Source: Bacteroidota bacterium
GTDB lineage: Bacteria; Bacteroidota; Bacteroidia; Bacteroidales; Prolixibacteraceae
Direction of reading: 5' to 3'
Assembly (NCBI GenBank): GCA_023428545.1
Contig: JAEYXH010000014.1
Coordinates: 1 to 23,985, forward strand
DNA length: 23,985 nt
Shown here: positions 8,838-16,810 of the stretch, in pieces
Layout of the letters: every line of letters starts with the position of its first letter
Position numbering within the stretch: position 1 is the first letter of the stretch
Program-made: the position numbers and the translations under genes
The notes under the pieces: generated by a model
Told to the model about the DNA's origin: nothing
Databases searched by the model: none
The model's input: only the letters and a program-made list of their open reading frames with translations

Positions 8838-8879
8838 GGCAATTGTGCCTCGAAGTTCCATCAAAGGACGCCGATTGCC
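8838..8879 (+). promoter_or_regulatory. Imperfect hairpin in the rpmI-rplT spacer
   Basis: GGCAATTG (8838-8845) can pair with CGATTGCC (8872-8879), with a T-G wobble at the seventh base pair. CCT/AGG can add an inner helix. It lies just upstream of rplT in a 99-bp spacer that is longer than the other gaps in this cluster. L20 is known to control its own mRNA in other bacteria by binding leader RNA, so this may be a binding site; that is inference. It has no T-run and is not a terminator. Confidence 0.3.
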
Positions 8880-8894
8880 AAAAAAAGTAAAAGT

Positions 8895-9239
8895 ATGCCA
8901 AGAAGTGTAAATCATGTAGCATCACGGGCCCGAAGGAAAAGATTACTGAAGTTGACAAGAGGTTACTTCGGCTCCCGTAAAAATGTTTGGACCGTTGCAA
9001 AAAATACCTGGGAAAAAGGCCAGCAGTATGCATATCGCGACCGTCGTCAAAAAAAGAGAAATTTCCGTTCACTCTGGATCCAGCGTATTAACGCTGCCGC
9101 CCGTTTGGAAGGCTTGTCTTATTCACAGCTGATTGGTTTGATGAAAAAGTCAAACATCGAGATCAACCGTAAAGCACTTGCTGACCTGGCTACCAATCAT
9201 CCGACTGCATTCAGGGCTGTTGTGGAAAAAGTAAAATAG
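8895..9239 (+). CDS. rplT: 50S ribosomal protein L20
   Basis: A 114-aa basic protein with the L20 signature [20 protein letters not shown] and the core [20 protein letters not shown]. It binds 23S rRNA early in large-subunit assembly and is often an autoregulator of its operon. It is the last gene of the thrS-infC-rpmI-rplT cluster and is followed by a strong terminator. Confidence 0.98.
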   Translation: MPRSVNHVASRARRKRLLKLTRGYFGSRKNVWTVAKNTWEKGQQYAYRDRRQKKRNFRSLWIQRINAAARLEGLSYSQLIGLMKKSNIEINRKALADLATNHPTAFRAVVEKVK

Positions 9240-9268
9240 ACGATTTTACAGGTGAAATAATATGGATG

Positions 9269-9293
9269 ACCCGGGAAACCCCCGGGTTTTTTT
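9269..9293 (+). terminator. Rho-independent terminator of the thrS-rplT cluster
   Basis: A 7-bp GC-rich stem ACCCGGG/CCCGGGT with a 5-nt loop is followed by seven T. It lies 30 bp after the rplT stop. Confidence 0.92.
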
Positions 9294-9299
9294 GTTTTC

Positions 9300-9539
9300 C
9301 CGCCCATGATTGATCATGGAGATTTTGCTGACAGGGAAATGGAAATGGGTATCATGACTTTGTTCGGTGGATTTCCGGAAAGATTTTGGGCTGGCTACAA
9401 TGAAAAATATCCACTGGATCCTGATTGGAAAACGAGGAACCCGCTTTATCAGCAATACCATTTGTTGATCCATTATCTGATTTTTGGTGGTGGATACGGT
9501 TCGGCAGTCCTGGAAATTGCACGCAGATACGGGCGCTGA
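9300..9539 (+). pseudogene. C-terminal remnant of a fructosamine kinase-family gene
   Basis: About 78 residues match the C-terminal end of the fructosamine/ketosamine-3-kinase family (YniA-like), which phosphorylates sugar adducts on protein amines so they can be removed. Key stretches are MIDHGDFADREMEMGIMTLF, GGFPERFWAGYNEKYPLD, and LLIHYLIFGGGYGSAVLEI, which correspond to the family pattern IDP..Y.g.RE.dla...lFGGF, then FGGGY. Full-length members have about 290 residues. The ATP-binding and catalytic parts are missing, because homology begins only a few bases after the rplT terminator. An in-frame TGA at 9267 confirms there is no upstream continuation. It is probably an untranscribed deletion remnant; the reading frame is still intact, which suggests the loss is recent. 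Cannot be a functional kinase. Confidence 0.75.
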
Positions 9540-9572
9540 CGGTTCCAGGGAGAAAAAGGAACAATAAAGCCT

Positions 9573-10112
9573 TTATTTATAAGGATAGTATTTTTCCCAT
9601 GAAACAATCTCATCCATGGACTTTCGCTTTTTTTCGGGTACCACATTGATTGGATATCCCAATGGAATAATGGCGAGTGGTTCCATGTGATCGGGCAGTT
9701 CAAGCATCTTCTTGCAGATATCCACATCAAAATTGCAGACCCAACAAGTACCAAGTCCCATTGATGTTGCTGCCAGTGTCATATGATCAATCGCAATGGC
9801 AACATCCACATCCCCAAAATCCTTGTTGTCTTTGATCCTTCTCCACGACTCCTTACGATTGATGCACGCAACAATAATTACCGGCGCCGAAATGAGCCAT
9901 GGCCGTGGATAGGCTTTGGCCAGATTTTCAATGTTACCGCGATTTGTAAGGATAATGAAATGCCATGGCTGGTAATTGACTGCCGATGGGGCCATTCTTA
10001 CATACTCCATCAGTTCCAGGATTTTTTCTCTGGGGACTTGTTCATTTTTAAAATTCCTGACAGAATATCGCTTTAATATTGTATCTGATAGTTCCATGTA
10101 TGCCTTTGTCAT
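9573..10112 (-). CDS. Nitroreductase-family FMN oxidoreductase
   Basis: A 179-aa protein of the nitroreductase superfamily, cytosolic and normally a homodimer with FMN bound at the interface, using NAD(P)H. Visible features are RYSVRNF (15-21), typical of FMN phosphate binding, APSAVNYQPWHF, the GLGTCWVCNF segment and PLAIIPLGYP near the C-terminus. The start may be Met1 (10112) or Met6 (10097, MELSDTILKRYS); the family usually begins near the second. It is monocistronic and convergent with the kinase remnant. The natural substrate cannot be assigned; members reduce nitro compounds, quinones or enones. A TATCTTTA near-match to the -7 element lies at 10161-10168 on the minus strand. Confidence 0.9.
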   Translation of the reverse strand: MTKAYMELSDTILKRYSVRNFKNEQVPREKILELMEYVRMAPSAVNYQPWHFIILTNRGNIENLAKAYPRPWLISAPVIIVACINRKESWRRIKDNKDFGDVDVAIAIDHMTLAATSMGLGTCWVCNFDVDICKKMLELPDHMEPLAIIPLGYPINVVPEKKRKSMDEIVSWEKYYPYK

Positions 10113-10200
10113 TTTCGGTTCCGGTATAATATCACCCCTGAAGCCTGACGATTCAGGTTGTAAAGATAATTCTTTTAAAAAAGCTTAAAAGAATAATATA

Positions 10201-10258
10201 GGTGTAACAGATCTGTTTCAGTGCCGTCCTATTAACGTGTGTTCAAACAGATAACACC
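10201..10258 (+). repeat. Palindrome and inverted repeat upstream of the secreted hypothetical gene
   Basis: AACAGATCTGTT (10206-10217) is a perfect 12-bp palindrome. A further AACAGAT half-site is at 10246-10252. The outer flanks GGTGT (10201-10205) and ACACC (10254-10258) are also complementary, so the whole segment is an interrupted inverted repeat. It ends 26 bp before the ATG at 10285. It may be a regulator site or a leader-RNA structure. Confidence 0.4.
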
Positions 10259-10284
10259 GACATGTATAACTAAATTTCAATGCC

Positions 10285-10755
10285 ATGAAAAACATCAAAT
10301 GCTTACTCGCGTGTTTTGCAATGTTGGGTATCTTTTCAATAACCAATGTAGCTGCCGAAAATCCTGCCGGAAAAAACAGTTTCGAAATTACCCTGAAAGA
10401 TGACCTTTATGTTGGCAACCGAGCTGAAAAAGCCTGGGCAATCAAGTATGAAAATTCAAAAGCACCGGTTACCGTTGTCAGGCACAAAACAACTGAAGGT
10501 GTCTTTTATTCAGTTCACAGTGAATTTTTTGACGTGTGTTACTTGTGTTCAGAGAAAGGTTTTGGTGCCGCAAAGATCCGTAAACAATGGTGTACCGTTG
10601 ATCCTGAAATTTGCAGGGCGGTCATCAATTCCGATGAAATGGCCAGACAAAAAGTGCTGACTCCCCGTCAAATCGATGATGATGCCGCAGTGGGGTTGAT
10701 TGCAAGTTATTTGCCAATGCTATTAAATCCGGCATACCAGCATTTACTCAACTGA
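10285..10755 (+). CDS. Small secreted protein of unknown function, four cysteines
   Basis: I do not recognise this 156-aa protein. Residues 1-24 form a clear Sec signal peptide (KNIK, a hydrophobic core, then NVAA before Glu25), so it is exported to the periplasm or beyond. There is no lipobox-type cysteine at the cleavage site. The mature part has four cysteines: Cys85 and Cys88 in a CYLC pair, Cys103 and Cys110, which could form two disulfides or a metal site. The middle is beta-like, and the C-terminus (DDDAAVGLIASYLPMLL) is likely helical. It stands alone between the divergent nitroreductase and a terminator. The codon pattern and intact signal peptide make a real gene likely. Confidence 0.75.
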   Translation: MKNIKCLLACFAMLGIFSITNVAAENPAGKNSFEITLKDDLYVGNRAEKAWAIKYENSKAPVTVVRHKTTEGVFYSVHSEFFDVCYLCSEKGFGAAKIRKQWCTVDPEICRAVINSDEMARQKVLTPRQIDDDAAVGLIASYLPMLLNPAYQHLLN

Positions 10756-10780
10756 GTTTTGTTGTTTTTAATTTGACACC

Positions 10781-10812
10781 AAAAGGCTGTCCATCATTGG
10801 GCAGCCTTTTTT
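10781..10812 (+). terminator. Rho-independent terminator after the secreted hypothetical gene
   Basis: AAAAGGCTGTCC pairs with GGGCAGCCTTTT around a loop of about 6 nt, with one mismatch position, followed by a T-run. It lies 26 bp after the stop. Confidence 0.88.
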
Positions 10813-10903
10813 AATGAATTAACGCAGAATGGGCAAATAATCATGGTCGCTGAGGATTTAAAATTTGAATTGATTATATTCGACATGGAACTAACTTAAG
10901 GCG

Positions 10904-12721
10904 ATGTATTCCCTTCGTACAATCATATTTCTTTTTGTTTTTATTTTTTGTTCGTATTCAGTTTCGGCCGACAAACCACCAACCGTCAGGTCGATTGTGT
11001 TTTCGGGCAACCTGCATTTACAGGATGCCCGGCTGTCGGAACAAATGAATACACGCGAAAAGACTTTCTTACAACGCTTGTTGTTTTGGAAGCCCAGTCC
11101 GTTGTACAACCCGGTTCTTTTGGAAGATGACCTGGACAGGATCAAAAGTTTTTATGCAAGAAATGGTTTCCCGGGAGTTACTATCAAACAGAACACGACA
11201 TTTGTAAGGAAAGGCAAACAAGCACAGATAGAGATTCAGATCGCTGAGGGAAAGCCGGTTAAAGTTGGTGATATCACATGGCGAAAGCTTTCAGATTCCA
11301 TCACTGCGAAAATTTTAGAGGATGCCTTGAAGGATTTTCCCTTGACACAGGGACAAGTTTTCAAGGATCATTCAGTTTTTGAAGCAGAAAATGAAGTATG
11401 GAAGAGTTTTTCCGACCAGGGATATCCGCTTGCCCGAATAACAAGAGACCTGAAGCTAAACCAGGACACCTCAATTGCCAATATCCTTTTCAGCGTTCAA
11501 CCTGGACATTTAATTCGTTTTGGTGATATTCAAATATTTGGAGATTCACTGGTTCCAGAGTCCTATATTCGCCAAAATATCTCAGTGATCCCGGGTGCCA
11601 TTTTTTCAACGAAAGAAATGGACAAAACCCAAATGAAACTGGTTTCACTTGATCTGTTCAGGTATGTTACGGTTAGGGCCCAAGCCGATAGCCTTGTCCG
11701 GAATCAGGCCCCGGTGGCCATCAGGGTTAACGAATTGCCGCGATGGTCATTACGGGCTGGTGCAGGGTATGGAACGGAGGATAAGCAACGATTATCCTTA
11801 AACCTCATGAGGCGTAGTTTTCTTGGTGGTGCCCGGAAACTCATCTTTTCGGCAAAACATTCTTATTACGAGCCAGTTGATCTCTCCCTGAAATTCATAC
11901 AACCCAATTTTCCCTTTGATAGGTTTGATATGTCAGTCAGTCCATTCTACCTGCATCAGAAGGAAAGAAGTTTTGAGGTATTTAAAACCGGGGCCGGCAT
12001 CACATTTCAACACCCCATGAAAGGAAGGTCGTCCGTTTGGCTCAATCTCGGCTTTGAGCGCAATAGAGTTGAGGATAGATCGACGGGTGGAGATTTTTTG
12101 GATCTGGAAGACTTAATATTGTTAAACAATAAGGCCGGCATAACGGTAGGTACCCTGATTGATAAAGCAAATGACCTGTTCGATCCAGGGAGAGGATACA
12201 AGATCTCAAGTCAGCTGACGCTCATGGGACCTGGAAGCATTTCAGATTATTCGTTTGCCAAATTCATGATTGATGGTTCCAGATACCTGCCTCTGGGTTC
12301 GGGGTTAACTTTAGCTACCAGATTTAAGACTGGAATCATAACCCCCTTGGGGAAATCTGAACTTACACCCATAGAAGACCGGTTTCTTGCCGGAGGCGCC
12401 AATTCCTTAAGAGGGTGGTCAAGGAACCGGATTTCGCCTGTCGATGAGGATGGCAACCAATTGGGTGGCGATACGATGCTTGAAACTGGAATTGAATTGC
12501 GTTTTCCTGTTTATGAAATTTTTGGGGCTGCCCTTTTCATGGAAGCAGGAAACGTTTGGCGTGACGCATATAAATATGATTTTAGAAGCTTGAGATACGA
12601 TTTTGGGGCAGGGTTAAGAATCAAGACTCCTATTGGACCGGCACGCATCGATTTGGCGACCCCGGTTTTCGAAGGGAAACCGGAACCCCAATTATTTATC
12701 ACCATAGGCCATGCGTTTTAA
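10904..12721 (+). CDS. tamA: Omp85-family outer-membrane protein, TamA-like
   Basis: A 605-aa outer-membrane assembly factor. Residues 1-22 are a signal peptide. Residues ~25-275 hold about three POTRA-type repeats (for example TVRSIVFSGNLHLQDARLSE and RFGDIQIFGDSLVPESYIRQ). Residues ~282-605 form the 16-strand beta-barrel. DPGRGY (427-432) and the strand/L6 motif RFLAGGANSLRGW with Arg503 are hallmarks of the family, as is the C-terminal IGPARIDLATP with a terminal Phe. It is shorter than BamA (~800 aa, five POTRA) and is followed by a TamB-like gene. That supports the TamA role: with TamB it helps insert outer-membrane proteins or move phospholipids. No signal for the fifth POTRA of BamA is seen. 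TATATTCG at 10875-10882 is a possible imperfect -7 element. Confidence 0.85.
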   Translation: MYSLRTIIFLFVFIFCSYSVSADKPPTVRSIVFSGNLHLQDARLSEQMNTREKTFLQRLLFWKPSPLYNPVLLEDDLDRIKSFYARNGFPGVTIKQNTTFVRKGKQAQIEIQIAEGKPVKVGDITWRKLSDSITAKILEDALKDFPLTQGQVFKDHSVFEAENEVWKSFSDQGYPLARITRDLKLNQDTSIANILFSVQPGHLIRFGDIQIFGDSLVPESYIRQNISVIPGAIFSTKEMDKTQMKLVSLDLFRYVTVRAQADSLVRNQAPVAIRVNELPRWSLRAGAGYGTEDKQRLSLNLMRRSFLGGARKLIFSAKHSYYEPVDLSLKFIQPNFPFDRFDMSVSPFYLHQKERSFEVFKTGAGITFQHPMKGRSSVWLNLGFERNRVEDRSTGGDFLDLEDLILLNNKAGITVGTLIDKANDLFDPGRGYKISSQLTLMGPGSISDYSFAKFMIDGSRYLPLGSGLTLATRFKTGIITPLGKSELTPIEDRFLAGGANSLRGWSRNRISPVDEDGNQLGGDTMLETGIELRFPVYEIFGAALFMEAGNVWRDAYKYDFRSLRYDFGAGLRIKTPIGPARIDLATPVFEGKPEPQLFITIGHAF

Positions 12722-12794
12722 ACTAGAGAAAATTATTTTACAAGTAATTGCATAACAGTGATATATGAAATCTACTTAAACCATAAATTTTAAT

Positions 12795-15700
12795 TTGAAG
12801 AAAGTCTTCCTCTATATGATTGCCATTGTTGCTGCTCTGCTGGCTGGGATTATTATCCTGGCTACAGTGATCCTATTGCTCTTGGGAGAGGGAACTTTAA
12901 ACAAGCAGATCAGGAACATGATCAACAATCGTTCAAGCAGCTTTTTTCAGGGCGAAATGCAAATAGGGGAGCTTAAGGGAAAACTGTTCAGGGAAATTAT
13001 CCTTGAGGATTTATTGGTTAAGGAATCGGGTGATACCATGCTGTATGTTAAAGATATCTCAATGCAATATAAACTTTCCTCCATATGGAGAAAAACCATC
13101 CTGCTTGATGAGGTCCAGGTCCGAACCGTCAGGTTAAACCTGAAACAGGACAATGATTCAGTATGGAACTTTATGAAACTATTGCCTGAATCAGATAATA
13201 CGGTGGTTAAGGACGATCACCAGTCCCCGTTCGCCTGGAATATTCAGGCAATCCGGATTCATCTGCATGACTGGATGGTTTCGATTGCCCCGAATGATAC
13301 AGCCTCGGCATTGCCAGAAAAGATTACTGCCAACGCTGAACTTTCTGTCAAATGGAAAAACGATGAAGCTTCCCTTAAACTGCAGCAATTCGACCTTGAT
13401 TTGGTTGAGCAGGATATATCAGTCGATAAGTTGTCATTTTCCGCAGAATTAATTGATAATAAATTATCTATTCAGGATCTGCAATCGGAATTTACTGGTG
13501 GTTCGCTTTATGGTGGTATCCTGATCAATCTGAATGAGATCATTCAATCTTCAGTCGATATTCAAATCCCATCGTTGGAATTGCAAAAATTCAGGGAGAT
13601 ATTGCAATTTCCGGATATTCAGGCCAATCCATCTATGACCCTAAGGGTCGACAACCAGGTGATTAACCTGACCATAAAGGAAGGGAATCAGGTTGTTGCG
13701 GCACAGGCATGGATTTCAGGACTGGACTCTTTGGCTAACTATACTGCCAGTGGAAGTTTTGAAAACATTGATTTGTCTGTTTGGACAAACCAGCAAGAAT
13801 TTGATTCTGACTTAACAGGTACAGTCGGGTTTAAAGGTCGGGGAATCAACGTGACGTCAAACGAAATGGATGTTGACTTTTCGTTGTTGCGCTCCAGAAT
13901 CATGAATCACACTTTTTCCACGAAGGTGAATATGCTGAAGGAGATGGATCGCCTTAAAGGCAAGGCAGATTTACATTCTGAAATAGGCCAAATACTCATA
14001 CAATTGAATGCACAGGATATCTTTCAGAAGGTAGCATTAAATGCTCATATGAAATTAAGGGATTTGGATATTTCAAAGATTTTACCCGACAGCCTATACC
14101 AGACTTCCATCAATGCAGACCTTGACTTGACCGCTTCTGGTATTCTGGATCCGGAAAAGATGCAAATGCAGGTGCAGTTGACATCGGCCGAAAACAGATG
14201 GAGGAATCAAAATGCTGGCAGTATTGGTTTATCAGGATACTATAAAGGTGGCAATTATGGTATTGAAGAGGCAGAAATTTTGAATCCCTGGATGCACCTT
14301 AATCTGGTGGGAGAGGGAAACGTCAGGGGAAACCATCAACTGGAATATGGCCTAAAGATCCTGGATGCAGCCTCTTTGGCAGGATTGGCCGGAATTGATT
14401 CGCTTTACGTCAAAGGAATCACGACAGGAAAGGTATCCGGGAATGCAGATGATCTTCGATGGAACCAGGTAATAACCCTGACAGGGTTCGATTTCAGTGG
14501 TTTATACTTTGACAGCCTATATGTAAATTCTGGCTTACGGTATAAACAAGATTCGATCACCGGAGGATTATCCGCTGCGCTCACCAATTTGCAAACCGAA
14601 GGATTCACATTGGAAAATCTAACAATACATAGCACTGCCGATGGACAGAACATCCAGAGTCAACTGGATATTTTCGTCAATAAGGACCTTCATTCCAATA
14701 TTTCATTCTCAGTGGTTCCGGGAACTGGCATAAAAGTGATCTTTCCACATATTAAATTGAATTATAAGGATATAGATTGGACGGGCTATACTGATACATT
14801 AACTTACGCTAGGCAAAGTCAATATTTTGATTTCCCGGAAATTAGATTTGAATCGGGTTTGCAAAGCATAACATTGTCGGGCCATCTGAAAGACAGTACC
14901 AGTGCCGGCCTCGACTTACAAATTGCAGATCTGAACCTGGAAAGGCTGCCACTTGATTCGCTGATTTCTTCTGATATCTCCGGGGAGGTGGATGGTTACT
15001 TCAGACTGGAAGGTCAACCGATGAATCCCCAATTTTCATCCCAATTTCTGGTTACCGGATTCCAGCTGGATACCATATCATTTGACACTATTAAAATCCG
15101 GTCAACTTATGCACAAGATCAGTTGGCCTTGGATGCGATTGTCAACGGTTACAATCAGCGCCTTCTTGAGGTCATTGGCCTGGTACCCATGCATTTGTCT
15201 TTAACCGATTCGGTAACTTTATTAAGAAATGACGACCGGCTGCAGGTAAATGCCAGTGCCAACTTGAATAACCTGTCACATATAAGGAACTTTTTGCCTT
15301 CAGGGATGCAGGCTGATGGCTCAGCCGGTTTGAAAGTTGAAATTGGAAATACGATAGCTGACCCAGACTTTTCAGGGAGTATGCGATTTTCAAAAGGAGA
15401 ATTTTCTTACCCTGCATACGGAGTAAACTATCGGAATATAAATTTCAACGGCCAGTTTGACCAAAGCCATCTCCTAATTGATACGGTATGGGTTGAAAGT
15501 GGCAATGGATATCTGTTTGCAGAAGGACAGGTTGGATTTACCGGACTGGATAGTTTAGGAATAAATAGCATCGACCTGAATTTGGGAACTAACCGGTTTA
15601 CCGCGACAAATGGCCCTCAGGCGGAGATTGTCTTCAGTTCGCTTTTTAACCTGAGTGGCACGCCAAATGCAGCTAGATTTAACGGGAACATGACCATTGA

Positions 15701-16631
15701 AGAGGGTTTGATTCATTTGGATGCAATGATGGCACAGTTCGGGATGGTGACGGATGATCCCAATCCACCCCTGTTAACCGAGGCTTTGCAAGAGATTCAA
15801 CTTGCGGAAGGTGACACTCTGTATTTGGAATTGGAGGATTCAATTTTCAGTGAAGTCGATTTTTTAAAAAACCTGAGGGGCGAATTCGATATCAATATTC
15901 CTGGCAATATGTGGGTCAGAGGGAAAGATATCAATATGGAGTTGACTGGTAATATAAAGGCAATCAAGGAAGGGGTTCAAACTGACCTGTTCGGGACACT
16001 GGAGGTACGACGCGGCCATTATGTAGTGTACGGCAAACGGCTCGAAGTTGAGACCGGGCAGATTGAACTGACAGGTGGCAGTGAGATAAATCCGATCCTG
16101 AATGTTGAAGTCGCTTATTCATTCCGCGATCGTGATAAACAACTTCGCAAACTTACCTTGAATGTCACAGGAAGGGCAATGCAGCCCGAGATCAATTTTT
16201 ATCTCGATGGAACACGCATTGAAGAAAAGGACGGTATGGCCTATCTGGTATTTGGCAGAAGCATGGAGGAACTTACCCAGGGAGAACAGTCTTCGGTGGA
16301 ATATAACATGGCAGATTTGGGAAAAAGTCTGGCCCTTGGACAATTATCTGGTTTGGTGCAGGGGGCGCTACAAAGCTCCCTTGGACTCGATGTAGTCGAT
16401 ATTTCTGGTGATGACAGTTGGTCAACCGGTAATGTGACACTTGGCAAGTATCTCACCAGAAACCTCTTTCTTAGTTATTCGCGCGACTTTTCGTTTGACC
16501 GGAAGAACAAAATTGCACATCCTGACGAGGTAATCCTGGAATACCAGATATTCAAATGGCTCTATTTACAGGCAATCAGCCAGGGTGCCAATAATGGTTT
16601 TGATCTGATCATTCAGAAGAAATGGAAGTAA
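12795..16631 (+). CDS. tamB: TamB-like translocation/assembly module protein
   Basis: A 1278-aa AsmA/TamB-type protein that would span the periplasm. It begins with a signal-anchor (residues ~3-30, KKVFLYMIAIVAALLAGIII as core). A long beta-rich region follows, typical of the taco-shaped hydrophobic groove. The C-terminal ~400 residues fit the TamB domain (DUF490), with RGEFDINIPGNMWVRGKDIN, GTLEVRRGHYVVYGKRLEV, and the LARNLFLSYS-like end TRNLFLSYSRDFS. The start is TTG at 12795; an in-frame TAA lies at 12777, and the next ATG (12816) would remove the lysines before the anchor helix. The gene follows tamA by 73 bp, so the pair is probably an operon. Together they would act in outer-membrane biogenesis or lipid transport. 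Confidence 0.85.
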   Translation: MKKVFLYMIAIVAALLAGIIILATVILLLLGEGTLNKQIRNMINNRSSSFFQGEMQIGELKGKLFREIILEDLLVKESGDTMLYVKDISMQYKLSSIWRKTILLDEVQVRTVRLNLKQDNDSVWNFMKLLPESDNTVVKDDHQSPFAWNIQAIRIHLHDWMVSIAPNDTASALPEKITANAELSVKWKNDEASLKLQQFDLDLVEQDISVDKLSFSAELIDNKLSIQDLQSEFTGGSLYGGILINLNEIIQSSVDIQIPSLELQKFREILQFPDIQANPSMTLRVDNQVINLTIKEGNQVVAAQAWISGLDSLANYTASGSFENIDLSVWTNQQEFDSDLTGTVGFKGRGINVTSNEMDVDFSLLRSRIMNHTFSTKVNMLKEMDRLKGKADLHSEIGQILIQLNAQDIFQKVALNAHMKLRDLDISKILPDSLYQTSINADLDLTASGILDPEKMQMQVQLTSAENRWRNQNAGSIGLSGYYKGGNYGIEEAEILNPWMHLNLVGEGNVRGNHQLEYGLKILDAASLAGLAGIDSLYVKGITTGKVSGNADDLRWNQVITLTGFDFSGLYFDSLYVNSGLRYKQDSITGGLSAALTNLQTEGFTLENLTIHSTADGQNIQSQLDIFVNKDLHSNISFSVVPGTGIKVIFPHIKLNYKDIDWTGYTDTLTYARQSQYFDFPEIRFESGLQSITLSGHLKDSTSAGLDLQIADLNLERLPLDSLISSDISGEVDGYFRLEGQPMNPQFSSQFLVTGFQLDTISFDTIKIRSTYAQDQLALDAIVNGYNQRLLEVIGLVPMHLSLTDSVTLLRNDDRLQVNASANLNNLSHIRNFLPSGMQADGSAGLKVEIGNTIADPDFSGSMRFSKGEFSYPAYGVNYRNINFNGQFDQSHLLIDTVWVESGNGYLFAEGQVGFTGLDSLGINSIDLNLGTNRFTATNGPQAEIVFSSLFNLSGTPNAARFNGNMTIEEGLIHLDAMMAQFGMVTDDPNPPLLTEALQEIQLAEGDTLYLELEDSIFSEVDFLKNLRGEFDINIPGNMWVRGKDINMELTGNIKAIKEGVQTDLFGTLEVRRGHYVVYGKRLEVETGQIELTGGSEINPILNVEVAYSFRDRDKQLRKLTLNVTGRAMQPEINFYLDGTRIEEKDGMAYLVFGRSMEELTQGEQSSVEYNMADLGKSLALGQLSGLVQGALQSSLGLDVVDISGDDSWSTGNVTLGKYLTRNLFLSYSRDFSFDRKNKIAHPDEVILEYQIFKWLYLQAISQGANNGFDLIIQKKWK

Positions 16632-16645
16632 TGGATATTCAATCA

Positions 16646-16664
16646 GAAGGTTACCTTCATTTTT
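16646..16664 (+). terminator. Weak candidate terminator of tamB
   Basis: A 5-bp stem GAAGG/CCTTC with a TTA loop is followed by ATTTTT. It starts 15 bp after the tamB stop. The stem is short, so confidence is low. Confidence 0.35.
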
Positions 16665-16739
16665 AAATTTCAACAATTTCGATTTTAACGCAATTTAACA
16701 CCACAAAGGCCCAATCCTTTACATTTCGTCAGTTAGGGG

Positions 16740-16771
16740 TTGGATCGGATGGGTATATTTTTGTACTTTTG
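16740..16771 (+). promoter_or_regulatory. Candidate promoter of pta1, with two adjacent -7 elements
   Basis: TACTTTTG (16764-16771) fits TAnnTTTG exactly. TTGG (16740-16743) stands 20 nt upstream as a -33 element. A second exact match, TATTTTTG, lies directly upstream at 16756-16763. The predicted transcript would have a ~35-nt leader before the ATG at 16811. Confidence 0.55.
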
Positions 16772-16810
16772 GGATCTTTTTGTAAAAAACCGACTGAAGA
16801 ACAGGTTAAC

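Noticed and set aside
9541..9562. GTTCC/GGAAC stem between the kinase remnant and the nitroreductase gene
   Set aside because: Short stem with no T-run on either strand, so no terminator is supported.
16769..16810. N-terminal extension of Pta1 from TTG 16769
   Set aside because: The extra 14 residues have no match to the family and the codon lies within the promoter -7 element; ATG 16811 fits the paralogue's start.
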